Positions 34,861-45,975 of a DNA stretch of 64,000 bases are shown here, piece by piece. Below the pieces are notes generated by a model. It was not told the origin of the DNA and made no database searches. It saw only the letters and a list, made by a program, of their open reading frames with translations. The number at the start of each line of letters is the position of its first letter. Positions within the stretch are counted from its first letter, which is position 1. The translations under genes and the position numbers were made by a program. The DNA is from Trametopsis cervina. Taxonomy: Eukaryota; Basidiomycota; Agaricomycetes; Polyporales; Irpicaceae. The stretch is taken from the NCBI GenBank assembly GCA_022385755.1, contig MU278355.1, positions 748,974 through 812,973 of the forward strand. The letters run 5' to 3'.

Positions 34861-35727
34861 TCATCCATGATATCCATCTTCATACCATCCATACTTTCTT
34901 CTGATCCCGCAACACCTACAGGCCACCGCGCTCAGGGAAATGACACCCAACCAACTCAGAGCCACAGCGGCGACTATCATCCACACTCCGTCCCCAAAAG
35001 TGACTACCAGAAGTCCATTGAGGGCACTCTGTAGCCTGTTTCCTGCTATGATTTTCAGGGCTAAGTCCGCCGCGAGAACGACGCTGCCCACAACCGCCGC
35101 AAGGATACCGGTGATGAGAGCGAGGATCGTGAAGTACTGCGAGCGCAAGAACAGTGAGAAAAACACAGTGAGAAGGGATAGACCAGCGGAGACGGGGTGT
35201 AGGACAAGCAGAACGGTGAGGGCTTTGACAAGGGAAGTCGTAACGGACGTGGGGTATCCCGACAACGCGAGGATGTCAGGAGGGATATCGTAGCCTAGCT
35301 TTGGGCTGGTACACTCTCCGTTGTTGGTGAGAATAGTCGGCGCGTTCAACACGCTACTGGCACAGAAGCCCCAAACACCAAACCGGAAGTTCGTCGCGAT
35401 GGATGTTTCGGGTTGCCCGGGCTGCGTAGCAAAGTTGAGTTGGAATAGGTAGATTGGCTTAATGACCGGCAGGGAGAGCGCAACGAGGAGATATAGGACG
35501 AACGCAGCAATGAGGACAAAGAATGAGATCCCAGCGGCACAGCGATACCTATGTGTGCTGTGCATGCGGTAACGAAAGTCGAAGCAGGGACAGATATACC
35601 GCCAACGTGAACGATGGCGGCGGTGTCGGTGTCGGTGTCGATGGGAGTCATCACTGTAGTGTCTGTGATGACTGCGGTGGTGGTCTCTGTATGGTTCCCC
35701 TTCCTCTTCAATGATGATTTGCGGCAT
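34861..35727 (-). CDS. SUR7/PalI-like four-helix membrane protein with His-rich N-terminus
   Basis: A single exon encodes 288 aa. The N-terminal 45 residues are acidic then very rich in His and Arg (HRHRHRHRRHRSRW). The first membrane helix (AAGISFFVLIAAFVLYLLVA) is followed by an extracellular loop with VWGFCASS, which resembles the W-G-x-C element of SUR7/PalI proteins, and a second Cys further on. Three more helices follow (VLLVLHPVSAGLSLLTVFF, TILALITGILAAVVGSVVLA, MIVAAVALSWLGVISL), then a Cys-rich juxtamembrane end. Such proteins act in eisosomes or pH sensing at the plasma membrane; that role is inferred from fold only. Confidence 0.72.
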   Translation of the reverse strand: MPQIIIEEEGEPYRDHHRSHHRHYSDDSHRHRHRHRRHRSRWRYICPCFDFRYRMHSTHRYRCAAGISFFVLIAAFVLYLLVALSLPVIKPIYLFQLNFATQPGQPETSIATNFRFGVWGFCASSVLNAPTILTNNGECTSPKLGYDIPPDILALSGYPTSVTTSLVKALTVLLVLHPVSAGLSLLTVFFSLFLRSQYFTILALITGILAAVVGSVVLAADLALKIIAGNRLQSALNGLLVVTFGDGVWMIVAAVALSWLGVISLSAVACRCCGIRRKYGWYEDGYHG

Positions 35728-36165
35728 GTTCGTTTCCTTGGAGTTGTAGGTCCAGGTCTCTCGTAAAGTTGAACAGTTGAACGTGATTTAGGCGTCTGAA
35801 CGGAGGGTATCGCTTTGATAACGGTATAAATATATACTCAGCCGCTTTGAGTGGCCCGTTCACTCACCAATTCCGGAGTGCAGTATAGGGGATAGTAGGA
35901 GGGAGGAAGCCTGAGAAACGAACCGCGAGAGCTGAAGTCACACCATTACTGAATCCAACATTCAACTTGCCGGGATGTGATGGGCGGAGCGCTCAATAAC
36001 ATCGTCTGTTGATGCGCCTGATGCGCCTTATCATCTTGTCATCTTGCTCACTCACCGACAGTACAGTCGCCACACCCGAGTGGGAGTGCAGTCTTGCGAC
36101 CGTCCGTGACAGTTGGCGCGTCTTCAGACAGATCGACTAAGCATTTTATCTGGTCGACTCTGAAC
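35728..36165. other. Divergent promoter region
   Basis: About 440 bp between the SUR7-like gene (-) and the TRAPPC11 gene (+). It contains TATA-like sequence (ataaatatata, about 35825) for the minus-strand gene and no coding frame. Confidence 0.4.
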
Positions 36166-39100
36166 ATGAACTCGTATCCTCCAGAGCTGCTGGCGCAGCT
36201 AAACCCGGTTATGTTCGTTGCAGGATTAGGACCACCGCCGCCTCCCACTGCGCCCCAATCTCCTGCGCCGAAACAGCAAGACCCGTTCGCGTTGCTAGGA
36301 AGTCGCTTGAAAGACGCGTTGCTTATGCAAAAGAAAGTTGCTATATGGCAGCCGGACAAGAGCAAGACCTTTCAGGTTGTCCTCGTTGATCCAGTGCGTC
36401 TTTACTCCTTCATTGTACCTCCCGCTCCTCTACTCCGTTCAGCTACTCGTAGTGTATTCCTGACGTCGTTAACAGTTGCGTTACAGGATGTGCGCTTTCC
36501 ACCTCGCAAGATGCCACCCTCGGAGGATCAACAATTCCTACCCACTCATTCACCACTATCACCTTTAACTCCGTCTTCGCCTCTGCATCCTGATGGTCTT
36601 ATTGCACCGATATGGATAAGAAAACATACAACTCTTGTTCCCTCGGTCTTTGTTCTGTTCAAGCGCATTTATGAGTACCCTCGTACTGGAGCTACATCTC
36701 CGTTAGAGGCACCGGATCCTGAACATGACCGCGACCGCGAAGTAGAGGAGAAACGCAGAGATACAGAGTTGTCTGCCGAAATCGCGCATCGAAAGAAAGC
36801 CACGAATGAAAGGGCGATCAAGCTCACAGTCGTTTTGATGGCCAGTCGGAAGCTTCTGGGTAAGAGCGCGTTTGGCAGACGTATGGTATGTTCATATCAT
36901 CTTCTACAGATGACTCAACCCTGGATGCTCGTCTTACTTATATCCGTCGACAAAGTGGATTGGACCCCCGAGCGGCGTTATTTGTCCTGAGTCCTGTATC
37001 CCAAACAGAGATAGGTGACTTCGTCCGCAGGTAATGTTGAATGCGACGTCTCCTGTCCTTTCATTGATTGCGGTGCGCATAGTCTACAGGAAGCCTTATG
37101 GGAACCCGCCGTAGAATATTACACGAACCATTCCAAGCGTGTGCGGCGCAAGCGCAACAGGCATTCTCAGGCGAACTCGACGTATCCGATACCCACGACG
37201 CCTTCAACTCCTGTTGCGCGTCCGCTCAGACCAGAAGGCTGGACTGTTCGGTATGAGTACAAAATGGCTTGTTTTGCGGAGTTCAGAGGTGAGGACGAAG
37301 TTGCGCTGAAGTGAGTGGATATCTACCCTGCAGCCCTAAAAGACGTTTAACTGCTTTTGTTAGGCATTATCATGATGCGTATGCGAACCTACATATTATG
37401 TTCGGCTCGACGGCAATCCTACCGCCTAGGACCAAACGGTGGGCAGAGGCGAAAGTACTCGCAGATTGCATCAGCGTGAAGGTATGTACTATAGCAGGTC
37501 ACATACGCAGGTACTAAGTTGAAGATAGATCTGTAAATTATACCTTTACAACAACGAGCATTCATTAGCTCTTTCACATCACTCGATGCATATGCGTAAA
37601 TTTGCAGATCTTTCGCGCGGCTGGGGCATTGGCGAGGAGACTTTCGAGTTTTGGAGCTGGCTGGCGAGACAGTGAGGACAAATCCCGCTCAATGAGAACA
37701 TCCCACTTATTTTTCATTCAGACACCGCGTCTTTGCAGAGCTACTGGAGCAAGGAACACGATCAACGTTGACCATACCGACTTATCTGCCCTCTTCGTCT
37801 TCTGCTGCATCTACGGTTGTTGCTCAGGCGGCGGATGCTCAACGCAGCGTTGTGGAGATGGAATCTCTGCGCACTCTTGGGCTCAATCCTACCCAGGCAC
37901 TCCAACATCCTGGTTTCTATTACTTTATGGCTGCTCGCTGTACAGAATATCGCAGAGCTCGCTTTCTGACGGCACTCGAAAATGAGGTGTGTTCTCACTC
38001 TGAGCTTCTGTCGATGTGCTGAAGTCTTACGGCGATTAGGGTCCAAATACTGCGTCGGCTCCAGGATTCGTGAATGAGAGCAAGGTGGATCATTTGACAA
38101 TCATTTTAGAGGTACGTCTTTCGGATGTTATTAGTTTCACATTCGTTCACTCACATCCGGTTCCAGCTTTATACTCGTTCGTATGAGCTGTTCAAAAAGT
38201 ACAGTCCATCTTCTGGCACGAATCTAGGCAGACAGACATTGTGGATAGCATACCGCATTGCACGGACATATCATGACTCAGGGAAATTTGACATGGCCGT
38301 GAAGTCAGATACCAGCACTTTTTATCGTTACATCCATGACTTATGTTTCTGTAGATTCTTCGAGCGAATTGCCAAGACTTACCGGCGGGAGAATTGGGAT
38401 ACGATGCTGCGTCCACTTCTGACAACGTGGTATGCGTGTGCTCAACAGCTTGGTGACATGGAGCTGGGTGTACAGCTATTAGTTGAAATGCTAGCGCATG
38501 GTACGTTGTTGCTATACCATTTATTCCGAATCGATCCTTCATGGTATATCAGGGGCCACGGCAGACGAAGACGAACCGGATGCGATACAAGAAGATTTAT
38601 TGGCTGTACTCAAAGTGCGTTTACTCTCTTGCAATAGTATCGCACTCAGCTTAATTCCACTCTAGAGCACAGTGCCGTCAAACCCGGACACGCCTTTGGT
38701 CGTAGATTTGAGCGACGGCGAACCTTTGCGTACGTGTTCTAGCCTTCAGCCTCTTCTGACTCTGACGCGGCGTAGTCGATTACTCCGTGATATTCTGGGC
38801 GCCGGAGGTTAAGATAGATGAACGAGCCGTATACCAAATCGTTCTGACAGCCCCGCCCAACATCTATATCTCTTCCCTGCCTTTCGCTTCCCTCGCTGTC
38901 TACCTCAGAGAAGACAGCCCTCCGATTCTCATTCGACATGTACAAGGAGAGTTACCGGCGGGCAATGTTCAGCAGGTTCGTTTGGGACATGTGGACTACT
39001 CGGCACTCCCTGCGGCAAGTGTAGAGCTTGAGGCCAACCTGCGATGGCGTCCCGGTGGTTCCTTGGTTCTGACAGGCAGCTTGTCCTCCGCCAGCCCTCT

Positions 39101-40939
39101 GACTATATCGGTGAGTTTTATGAATGTAGTGGCAGTTAGGTCATATTCAGATTGGGACAGATTGCCAAAGTTGTCTTAACACTCAAAGAAAGCAGTTGGA
39201 CTGTCGAGCTCCCCATCTCATCTCCTACGATACGAGGCGGCCAAATCCCTTCGCCACGCTGGCTTGCTTCAGTTGACCCCCCTAAATTTGTGCCTATCCG
39301 TCGTGACAGTCAGCTGTCTATTTCGAGCGTTAGGTAGGTCCCATGACATCCTCTGCAGTTTAATACTGAGGTAATATGATCTCTACAGCGTCCGATTCCG
39401 GCCACACTCCATACATGTATCACTCTCCCATGCCGAGCCTGCCTGTTTAGGTGAAGAATATCCCATTGTGATAGAGGTCACAAATACGGACAGCAGGGAG
39501 CTCGAGGTGATAGCCGACGCTCTGTTGCAGCCGACAGAGATCGAGGGAGCAGGTATGTCAGCTGTATCTGATGGGGGTTTTGTTCTGAGAAAACGTCTTC
39601 AGTCACAAGTATCAGCTATGACAAAGAGACCTGGTCGAATCTGATAAAAGGGGTTACTTTCGGCAGACTTGCCCCTGGGGTCAGCGCGGTTAGAACGTTG
39701 TACCTCAACAGCAGTGTCGCAGCAGGAGACAGAGTCATAGACTTGTCGATACAGTCGAATAACCTGACATATACCCCGGCTCCAAGTACACCACTTTCAC
39801 CGCTAAGCCCATCGTCGGCACCTGCGGATACTGGCGAAACACTACGCACTCTGGTGGTCCCTACCATTGCTCCTATAATTGCCGAGGACTTGGTGAAATA
39901 CCGACGTAGTACAGCTATGCAACCCGGATTAGCTGAGCTGTCTACATATAGCGACCAATATTGGGATGGAGCGGGGTGTGGGATAGCGATCGTGAGCACT
40001 ACATGGACGTGCGTTGCCCCACATGGTCTTAAGGTCGAAAGTGCAAAGCTAAGCAGAGGGGTGAGTCGATCATACCAGCGAGATGACGCTGCTAATCATC
40101 TTCTAGGATGGGTCGCATGCTAGAGTCTCGGATTGCCTTCTAGACACTGACTCAGAAGACCTTCTCACAGGTATACTACGAAACTCTAGCCACATCCGTG
40201 ATGCACTGCTGACCGGTCCTCATAGAATGGCTTCCGGGAGATCAGTTCAGTGACGAGGCGTCTATCAGCTTTGCGCCGGATCTGGATGGTATTGATATGC
40301 CCATAGCAGGTCCTGGAGTTTATGAGATTACTTGGAGGAGGTAAGATGAGACTACTTTGTGATTTGTCTGAGCGCTGACCGTCGACCAGGATACTCCCCC
40401 ACGGTGAACACGGCCCTTTATCGAGGAGCGTTTTCCAGCTTCCACAACTCCAGCCTCCAGACGATGGTCTCGTTGCTCTTTTGGATGTCCCACCGACTGC
40501 GAAGCTTCATGTTCCCATTTCCATCCGCATGCTAATCCGCAACCGCCGACCCACGCGATCAGCAAATATTGTAGTCCAAGTAGAATTCGATGCATCTGAC
40601 GGATTTGTCCTCGCAGGGCTCCGAGCCGGCCGTATCCCCATCCTTCTCCCTGGCGGCGAAGAGGTCCTTACGTGGAATGCCATCCCCGTTGAATGCGGCT
40701 ACGCCAAGTTACCAAAGATCAAAGTGACCGACCGTCGACAACACGTCGCTCCTTCAACGGGAGCTGGTCCAGAAGTTACCCCGCCAGAAGGAGAGGGAGA
40801 AGTTGTCATCGTCGTAGACGTGCGCTCTGACGAGAGGTCGGCAGCCAGTCCGGAGGTCCCCCAGTCGAGCGTAGATCTCGGCAAGAGGGCGAATCAGGGA
40901 CGCGGCGTCGCGGATATCACTGTGTTGGTTTTACCATGA
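36166..40939 (+). CDS. TRAPP complex subunit TRAPPC11 (foie gras/gryzun family)
   Basis: Subunit of the TRAPP tethering complex in ER-to-Golgi traffic. The start MNSYPPELLAQLNPVMFVAG is the usual N-terminus. A Pro-rich stretch, APIWIRKHTTLVPSVFVLF and RAIKLTVVLMASRKLL follow. The foie-gras domain includes YHDAYANLHIMFG, TKRWAEAKVLADCISVK, FYYFMAARCTEYRRARF, LELYTRSYELFKKY and AYRIARTYHDSGKFDMAVKF. The C-terminal gryzun half is made of beta-sandwich repeats (SVIFWAPEVKIDERAVYQIV, YEITWRRILPHGEHGPLSRS) and the final VPISIRMLIRNRRPTRSANI and VECGYAKLPKIKV. About sixteen short introns are required. No frame-breaking lesion was seen; exact boundaries near 36890-37040 and 40180-40240 are uncertain. 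Confidence 0.88.
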
Positions 40940-41123
40940 TTGAAGAACACAAATTTCTCCGCATGTTCTCGCGAACAGCTGGACTATCATGACCGTAGAT
41001 GTGACATACCCGTATTGTTCAACTCGAATAATGCTGTGCTGACAAAACTTTCCGCAAAATTCAGTATTTATACAACATCTCTCCATTACTCCGGTACATT
41101 TCCATTGCGACCTCTTCACAATT

Positions 41124-42064
41124 TCATGGAATAGGCTTTCCTGCGCGGATAGCCTTCGCCATTTCACTCATAGCCTCATCCCGAAGGTATCTTCCATAGA
41201 TCTCTGCATAATGGGTCTTATCCTGCGTACAGATATTCAGCGTCGCCAGAACTTACGTTTGCAGAGCGACTTACGCTTTGTGTGCGCAAAACGCTGTCGC
41301 GGTTCTCAACCCGCTCGGCGTACTCCTTCCATTTCGGACTCACACCTTCGCGGGTGAACCCCCTGTTCTCCGTGATGATGTAGTCCCTGACGATCCACGG
41401 CGCGACGGCGACGTCCACGAGGCTGAATTCGTTTCCGAGGAAGTAAGGGCCCTCGATCTTGTCCGCGAACGTCTTCAGGTTCTTGTTTAGCTCCTCCAGA
41501 GCATCCCGCTGCTTGTCCGGTTCCTGGGCCTGAATGAGGCGCATGACCCAGGGCACGATTGACTTTGAGACGAAGTCGATCCAGATGCGGGCGTAGGCAC
41601 GGTCTGCGGCATTGGACGGAAGTAGCTTCGGTGTGTGGTTTGGATATTCCTCTTCGAGGAGTTCGCAGAGGATGAGAGACTCGTATAGAGCTTTTCCTTT
41701 GTATTCAATCGCGGGAACTAGGCCCTTCGGATTGATGTCTGTGCAGAGCAAGTTAGCCGTGTACCAGCAGCAGAACAGACACGGCTACTTGCCGAGGAAA
41801 TGCTTCTCTTTCTTGTACGGGTTAACTTCTTTGTACTGGTATGGAATTCCTTTCTCCTCAAGGGTGATCCAGGTCCTTTGGACAAATGGGCAGAACTATG
41901 GGAAGGACCCATGTCAATATCTGGGCACGTCGAGTTGGTAGAGCAGTCGCTTTTACCCATCCCGAGTAAAACACCAGGTCTTGCGGGTCTTGGTGCTTCT
42001 CTACCGTTTTAATTGCATTGCCTGTGGCTACTGGGTGGATATGCTGATCTGGAACGCTGGTCAT
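41124..42064 (-). CDS. Omega-like glutathione S-transferase
   Basis: Cytosolic thiol transferase of the GSTO type. The ATG at 42062-42064 opens MTSVPDQHIHPVATGNAIKT. The first intron (donor gtaaaa) joins ...LVFYSGW to FCPFVQRTWITLEEKGIPY, creating the catalytic-Cys motif W-F-C-P-F. The thioredoxin-fold end is KGLVPAIEYKGKALYES; the helical C-terminal domain holds RIWIDFVSKSIVPWVMRL, GPYFLGNEFSLVDVAVAPW and KWKEYAERVENRDSVLRT. It ends AIRAGKPIP with stop at 41124-41126. A TATA-like run (tatatatata, about 42122) lies near 60 bp upstream of the start. Likely roles are dehydroascorbate or protein deglutathionylation, by family. Confidence 0.88.
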
Positions 42065-42405
42065 GGCTTGTGTGTGAGTATCGATGTAGATGAGATAGTC
42101 CAAGTTACTTGAACCTGGTGGTATATATATATCCCCCAGACTCAATGTTTTTGCGGTTTAGGCAGCTTCCTCGCACCATGATAGTTCCCGAGCGGGCGTT
42201 GATTCCCATCGCTGAGTCCTCTCGCCCTCCATGACGTAATGACGGCGCTCCCCGTTTAGGCAAGCGTAGTGTTCCCAAGATGTTGATCACACCGAGTGTT
42301 CTTTCCAAGATCCATGATTGATACGCTCTTCTACACATACCAAACTTTCTACGAGCACTACAACTAAATGGGTTGCTTCAACGCTCGATTCGCTTAGCTC
42401 AGATC

Positions 42406-43385
42406 TCACTCCATCAACTCCAGCAGCGCCCGGGCAGCGAGTCTCCTCAAGCTATGTACACACAGGGGTGGACTTAATGAACGACAAATGATCGGCAGCA
42501 AACGTTGGAGCTTACCTTACGGGCCTGAGGGCGTGCTCGTGGACCGGCGGGGGTGGCGGGGCGAAGTTGTGGCAGCTCTCCGGAATCGCACCAATGAGTT
42601 GTCCCGAGCATATTAAGTTCACAATACGCTTCGCGTGGGTGTCCCTCAATCTGGAAAATCATTTCAGCAAACGAAACATGTCTGCTATGGATTATCTCTG
42701 CTCGAGATACGCACTGCAAGCCAATGCGGGAGAACGGCGAGACACCCTGAGTGGATTGTTGGAAGCAGTCCGCTGGGATAGTCCCAAGGGGGCCGCTGCA
42801 ACGGTGGTTGACTATGCGCTTCACAGGCCTGTCAGCCAACCTGAAAAAATCATTTCGGTAAACGAGGCATGTCTAATGTGCATGGGGTGCGTTCAAGGTA
42901 CGCACTGCAAGCCAGAGGTCGGCACCGGCCTGGTGGTCACGGTGGCAATGGAACCTGGTGGGAAGCAGTCTTCTGGAATAGGTCCAAGTAAACCGCTGCA
43001 ACGGAGGTTTGGGGCCACGAGGCGCTTCTCGAGCGCGTCTCTCAGCCTGGAAAACCCATGTCAGAAAACGCGGATGCCCGATATGCAGTAGGGTTGCTCA
43101 AGACACGCACTGCAAGCCGATGCCAGAGAACGGCGAGGTAGTCTTAGTGGAACCTTGCGGGAAGCAGTCTGCTGGTATGGTCCCAAGCAAACCACTGCAA
43201 CGGATGTTGACTATGCGCTTCTCCAGAGTGTCCTCACTGGCACTGGCGTGTACAAAGAATACTTGTGAGCCTCGCCATGAGTGGGGGATACCATACTGGA
43301 CTTACACTGGCGTAGACAAAGCAGGCACAACGCCAACTGCCAATACAGCCATGCATGCGGCAAGAGCGGTGAAAGAATAACGCAT
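42406..43385 (-). CDS. Secreted Kex2-processed repeat precursor with four two-cysteine cores, one core per exon
   Basis: Not a family I can name. Six predicted exons (43385-43306, 43242-43111, 43046-42906, 42840-42715, 42650-42516, 42451-42406) total 660 nt, an intact 219-aa frame. Exon 1 is a signal peptide (MRYSFTALAACMAVLAVGVV). Exons 2-5 are homologous: each begins with a linker ending in a dibasic Kex2 site (DTLEKR, DALEKR, DRPVKR, DTHAKR), then a core of about 35-39 residues built on RCSGxLGxIPxDCF. Internal exons are 132, 141, 126 and 135 nt, all multiples of three, and every intron is phase 2. Introns 2-4 are themselves homologous (64, 65, 64 nt; donor gtgcgt). Core 4 is diverged and Pro-rich. 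The gene is expected to release four small peptides, each with one possible disulfide. Confidence 0.72.
42516..43242 (-). repeat. Four tandem exon-intron repeats of the Kex2-repeat gene
   Basis: Units of about 190-205 bp (exon plus following intron) are repeated at 43242-43047, 43046-42841, 42840-42651 and 42650-42516. Both the core-coding parts and the introns (ending ttttccag or ttttttcag) align. The first three share the junction gcac|tgcaagcc (plus strand) at the donor site. Confidence 0.75.
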
Positions 43386-44169
43386 TGTAAAGTGGTTGTG
43401 AGTGGGTAGAGAAATTTGGTGTGTTTATTCGTGAAAGAAACGAAGGATCTAAGAAACAGTCGGGCTGCAAAGCAAAGTGAAATAGATGTAAGCGACTATT
43501 GAACGGACTCAAAAAAGTAGACTTATACGCACCAACCAGTACCTCGACTTGAATGGGTGGGCTGAAAAAGAACAAAGTCCAGCTGAGGTATTCCTGGCGC
43601 ATACTTCGCATGTTATATAGTGGCGAGGTGCATCATAGACGCTAGGCGGTTGAGACATAGTCGAAAAAGCACCCTCGAAACATCACAAATCCTAGTGATT
43701 GCACCGCCTTCAATGCTGCATCCTCCGCTGGTGGGCGGCGATGAGCACTCGATGAGCCTCGTCCCTAGCTTGAAATCAATTCCTGATACCCCGCAGTCGC
43801 CGGTACGTTCAAACGAATCCACGCTCAATCGAGCCTCTCTATGATGCAGCACTGCTTTTGCGCTGGCAGCAAGCAAGTAACTGATGCACGGCTTGCAACA
43901 TACTGTCTGGCCCCTTTGCACTCGGCGGTATCATGGCAATCGTTGCAGCAGTGGTCACTCCGATGGACGGAGTGGAGGCAGGAAACAGGTTGTGAGCGCT
44001 GATTTCAAACAGCGCCCACAGTGCTCTGCCGCCAGCAGTTCAGGACCTTACCGTGAGGTCGTAAAAGAAATAGCCCAGCATACTCCTATCAAACCACGCT
44101 CGTCGGTTCAGCATCAAAGCTGCCGTCCGAAATCATCGGATTACGCACAGGCCGACATTCTCGATTAGA
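43386..44169. other. Divergent promoter region
   Basis: About 780 bp between the Kex2-repeat gene (-) and the PTRHD1-like gene (+). The minus-strand leader close to 43386 is pyrimidine-rich and may hold a 5'-UTR intron ending at tgctttgcag (about 43466). No supported coding sequence. Confidence 0.4.
43613..43619 (-). promoter_or_regulatory. TATA box candidate of the Kex2-repeat gene
   Basis: Minus-strand TATATAA, 228 bp upstream of the start codon. The distance is acceptable if the leader contains the intron suggested by the tgctttgcag acceptor. Confidence 0.35.
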
Positions 44170-44862
44170 ATGTCTGGATTGGCGGAAACCACCCCAATCG
44201 CTGATGCGCCCTCTCTGAGGGAGGCTGAGACTCCCGTGCCACCAGCCGCCAAGGAGTCTCCTTTGACTATGCAAATTATAGTTCGAAGAGACCTCCTCGA
44301 AGTGAGTTGAAGACTTCAGACTTTCTATCACAGTCTGACTTCGTATCTTCGTGACGATAGGCAGAGGGCTGGGGAGTCGGTCCGCTCATGGCGCAAGTAG
44401 CCCATGCTACCGCGGCTGTAAGCCCGCACCCCGTCCTAAAACATTCGCCTTGATAGAGCGCGAGTATACACTACAGGTCCTGCATGAGACTCGTGACCGT
44501 CCCGAAACAATATCGTATTTAGACGATCTAAAGAACATGAGGAAGGTAAGTCTCGGGAGTGCCTAAACTCATAACAAGCATTCTGACGTCAAGGTATGCG
44601 CAGGCTGTTCTGCAGGTACGTATCTATTCGTCACTGGCCTGACGACTGCTGCACAATGTGAATGCCCCTACAGACGACGGACGAAGCGAGTCTCAAGCGC
44701 CTGTCCGACTTGCTCACGAACAGCGCACCACCGATTCCTCATCATTTATGGATAGAGCAGCCGGAGAATGTGCCCACGTGTCTTGCTTTGGCACCCAACC
44801 GCAGGGAGAACAAGATTAAGAAAGCTCTCGACAAGTCGGGGGCCAGGCTCTGGAAGGGCTAG
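44170..44862 (+). CDS. PTRHD1-like peptidyl-tRNA hydrolase (Pth2 fold)
   Basis: Small protein of the Pth2/PTRHD1 family. Exon 1 starts MSGLAETTPIADAPS and ends MQIIVRRDLLE; exon 2 gives AEGWGVGPLMAQVAHATAA, the conserved core with the A-Q-x-x-H-A element. Exon 3 holds VLHETRDRPETISYLDDLKN followed by MRK. A 12-nt microexon (44604-44615, A-V-L-Q) then joins to TTDEASLKRLSDLLTNSAPP, HHLWIEQPENVPTCLALAPN and a basic C-terminus. About 150 aa, normal for PTRHD1. Without the microexon the conserved strand before TTDEASL would lose four residues but keep frame. Hydrolase activity of PTRHD1 members is inferred from fold. Confidence 0.85.
44604..44615 (+). other. 12-nt microexon of the PTRHD1-like gene
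   Basis: GCTGTTCTGCAG is flanked by ...tatgcgcag and gtacgt. It supplies A-V-L-Q between NMRK and TTDEASL, where PTRHD1 relatives have a similar hydrophobic segment. Confidence 0.7.
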
Positions 44863-45040
44863 TTGTTCCTCCGATGGTACTTGAATTGTATACGGGTTCG
44901 TTATTAATTGCTACAAAGATGAGCTTATTCCTACATTTGCGAACAGTCCGATGAAACAGGGTACTCTCGGCTACACATCTCGGTCGGAGGTGTGCCTGAG
45001 GAAGAGCAAGCATTGCCGAATCGCTGGGGGTCTTGATCAA

Positions 45041-45439
45041 TCAGTACATCTCCAGGCTCATTCCGTCGTGGATCTCATAATCGGCCAACGTAATGTGGTC
45101 CTTGTAGATAGTATACCTGGTTGTTAGAAGCACTGTAAGCCCCAATGATATGATGATGATGAAAGCTGCGTAAGAGCGTACCATTTCTTCAGTTGAATCT
45201 TGGAAGGATCCGTCCCCGTTTGCGCAGCAATGAGCTTCTTAAGATCGCCTACGGTGTCGTCTGGACTGCACTTGACACGGACTAGCGTAAGGATATGTGA
45301 GATCCAAGTACACTAAGACACTTCGTGATGAAGTGCTTACCTTTGCGGCCAAGACGGTCATTTGCGATAATCTGCTGGGAAGTCAATATGACAGCAGATA
45401 TCACCCACGAGCGCCTAAGCTTACTTCGATGAGGGCCAT
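45041..45439 (-). CDS. HUB1: Ubiquitin-like protein UBL5/Hub1
   Basis: Ubiquitin-like modifier that binds spliceosome proteins non-covalently and affects splice-site choice. Four exons join to 73 aa: [35 protein letters not shown] followed by [14 protein letters not shown], and [20 protein letters not shown] ending LEMY. Length and the sequence [10 protein letters not shown] are nearly invariant in eukaryotes. The C-terminus ends with a single Tyr instead of the usual Tyr-Tyr and lacks the Gly-Gly of true modifiers, as expected. The first exon codes only five residues. Confidence 0.95.
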
Positions 45440-45975
45440 AGGAATGATCTAGGTCGTATGGGATAAAGCGATGCGATGGATAGACAAGCAGGAGGAGGCG
45501 GGAGGCGAAGACAGATCATAGCAAAGCGCCCAGTATTCGCCATAACACGCCCACGTGATGGTGCACGTGACTGGCACCGCGGTTGATTGCACTTGAATTT
45601 CGACGCGACTCTCTTTTTCCACCCCAGTCAACACTCAATGATGTGGCATATTCTCACATTGTAGAGTGTTCAAATGCACCTCATAAGCACGTCTACCGTA
45701 TTTTAATAGCGTGCAGACCCTAGAATCTATCATTCCGCGCTCAGGAGCATTCGCCACAAGAAACGCCCATGCTGATGTGCCACCAAAACCGAAGACAGCA
45801 GTTTGTGGCAATGCACTGATGACTGACTTGGCTTCGGAAGATCGTTTTCTACAGCCACGTAGCCCGGCCGGAAGTATGCAGAGCGTGTACGTCCTCAATG
45901 TCTATATATATACAATTTCAGTGCTCCTCTTACGCTCTCCTTAGGTGACCGCCACACACCCAGCGTCGCAGAGCA
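45440..45975. other. Divergent promoter region
   Basis: About 535 bp between UBL5 (-) and the MYND-finger gene (+). A TATA-like run (tatatatata, about 45903-45912) precedes the MYND start by about 65 bp. Confidence 0.4.

Noticed and set aside
42567..43380. Plus-strand open frames of 174 and 123 codons
   Set aside because: They cover the antisense of the Kex2-repeat exons and have no signal peptide or splice logic, while the minus strand gives a fully consistent six-exon gene.
44101..44331. Minus-strand open frame over the PTRHD1 start
   Set aside because: Shadow of the PTRHD1-like first exon; the plus-strand exon matches the family.
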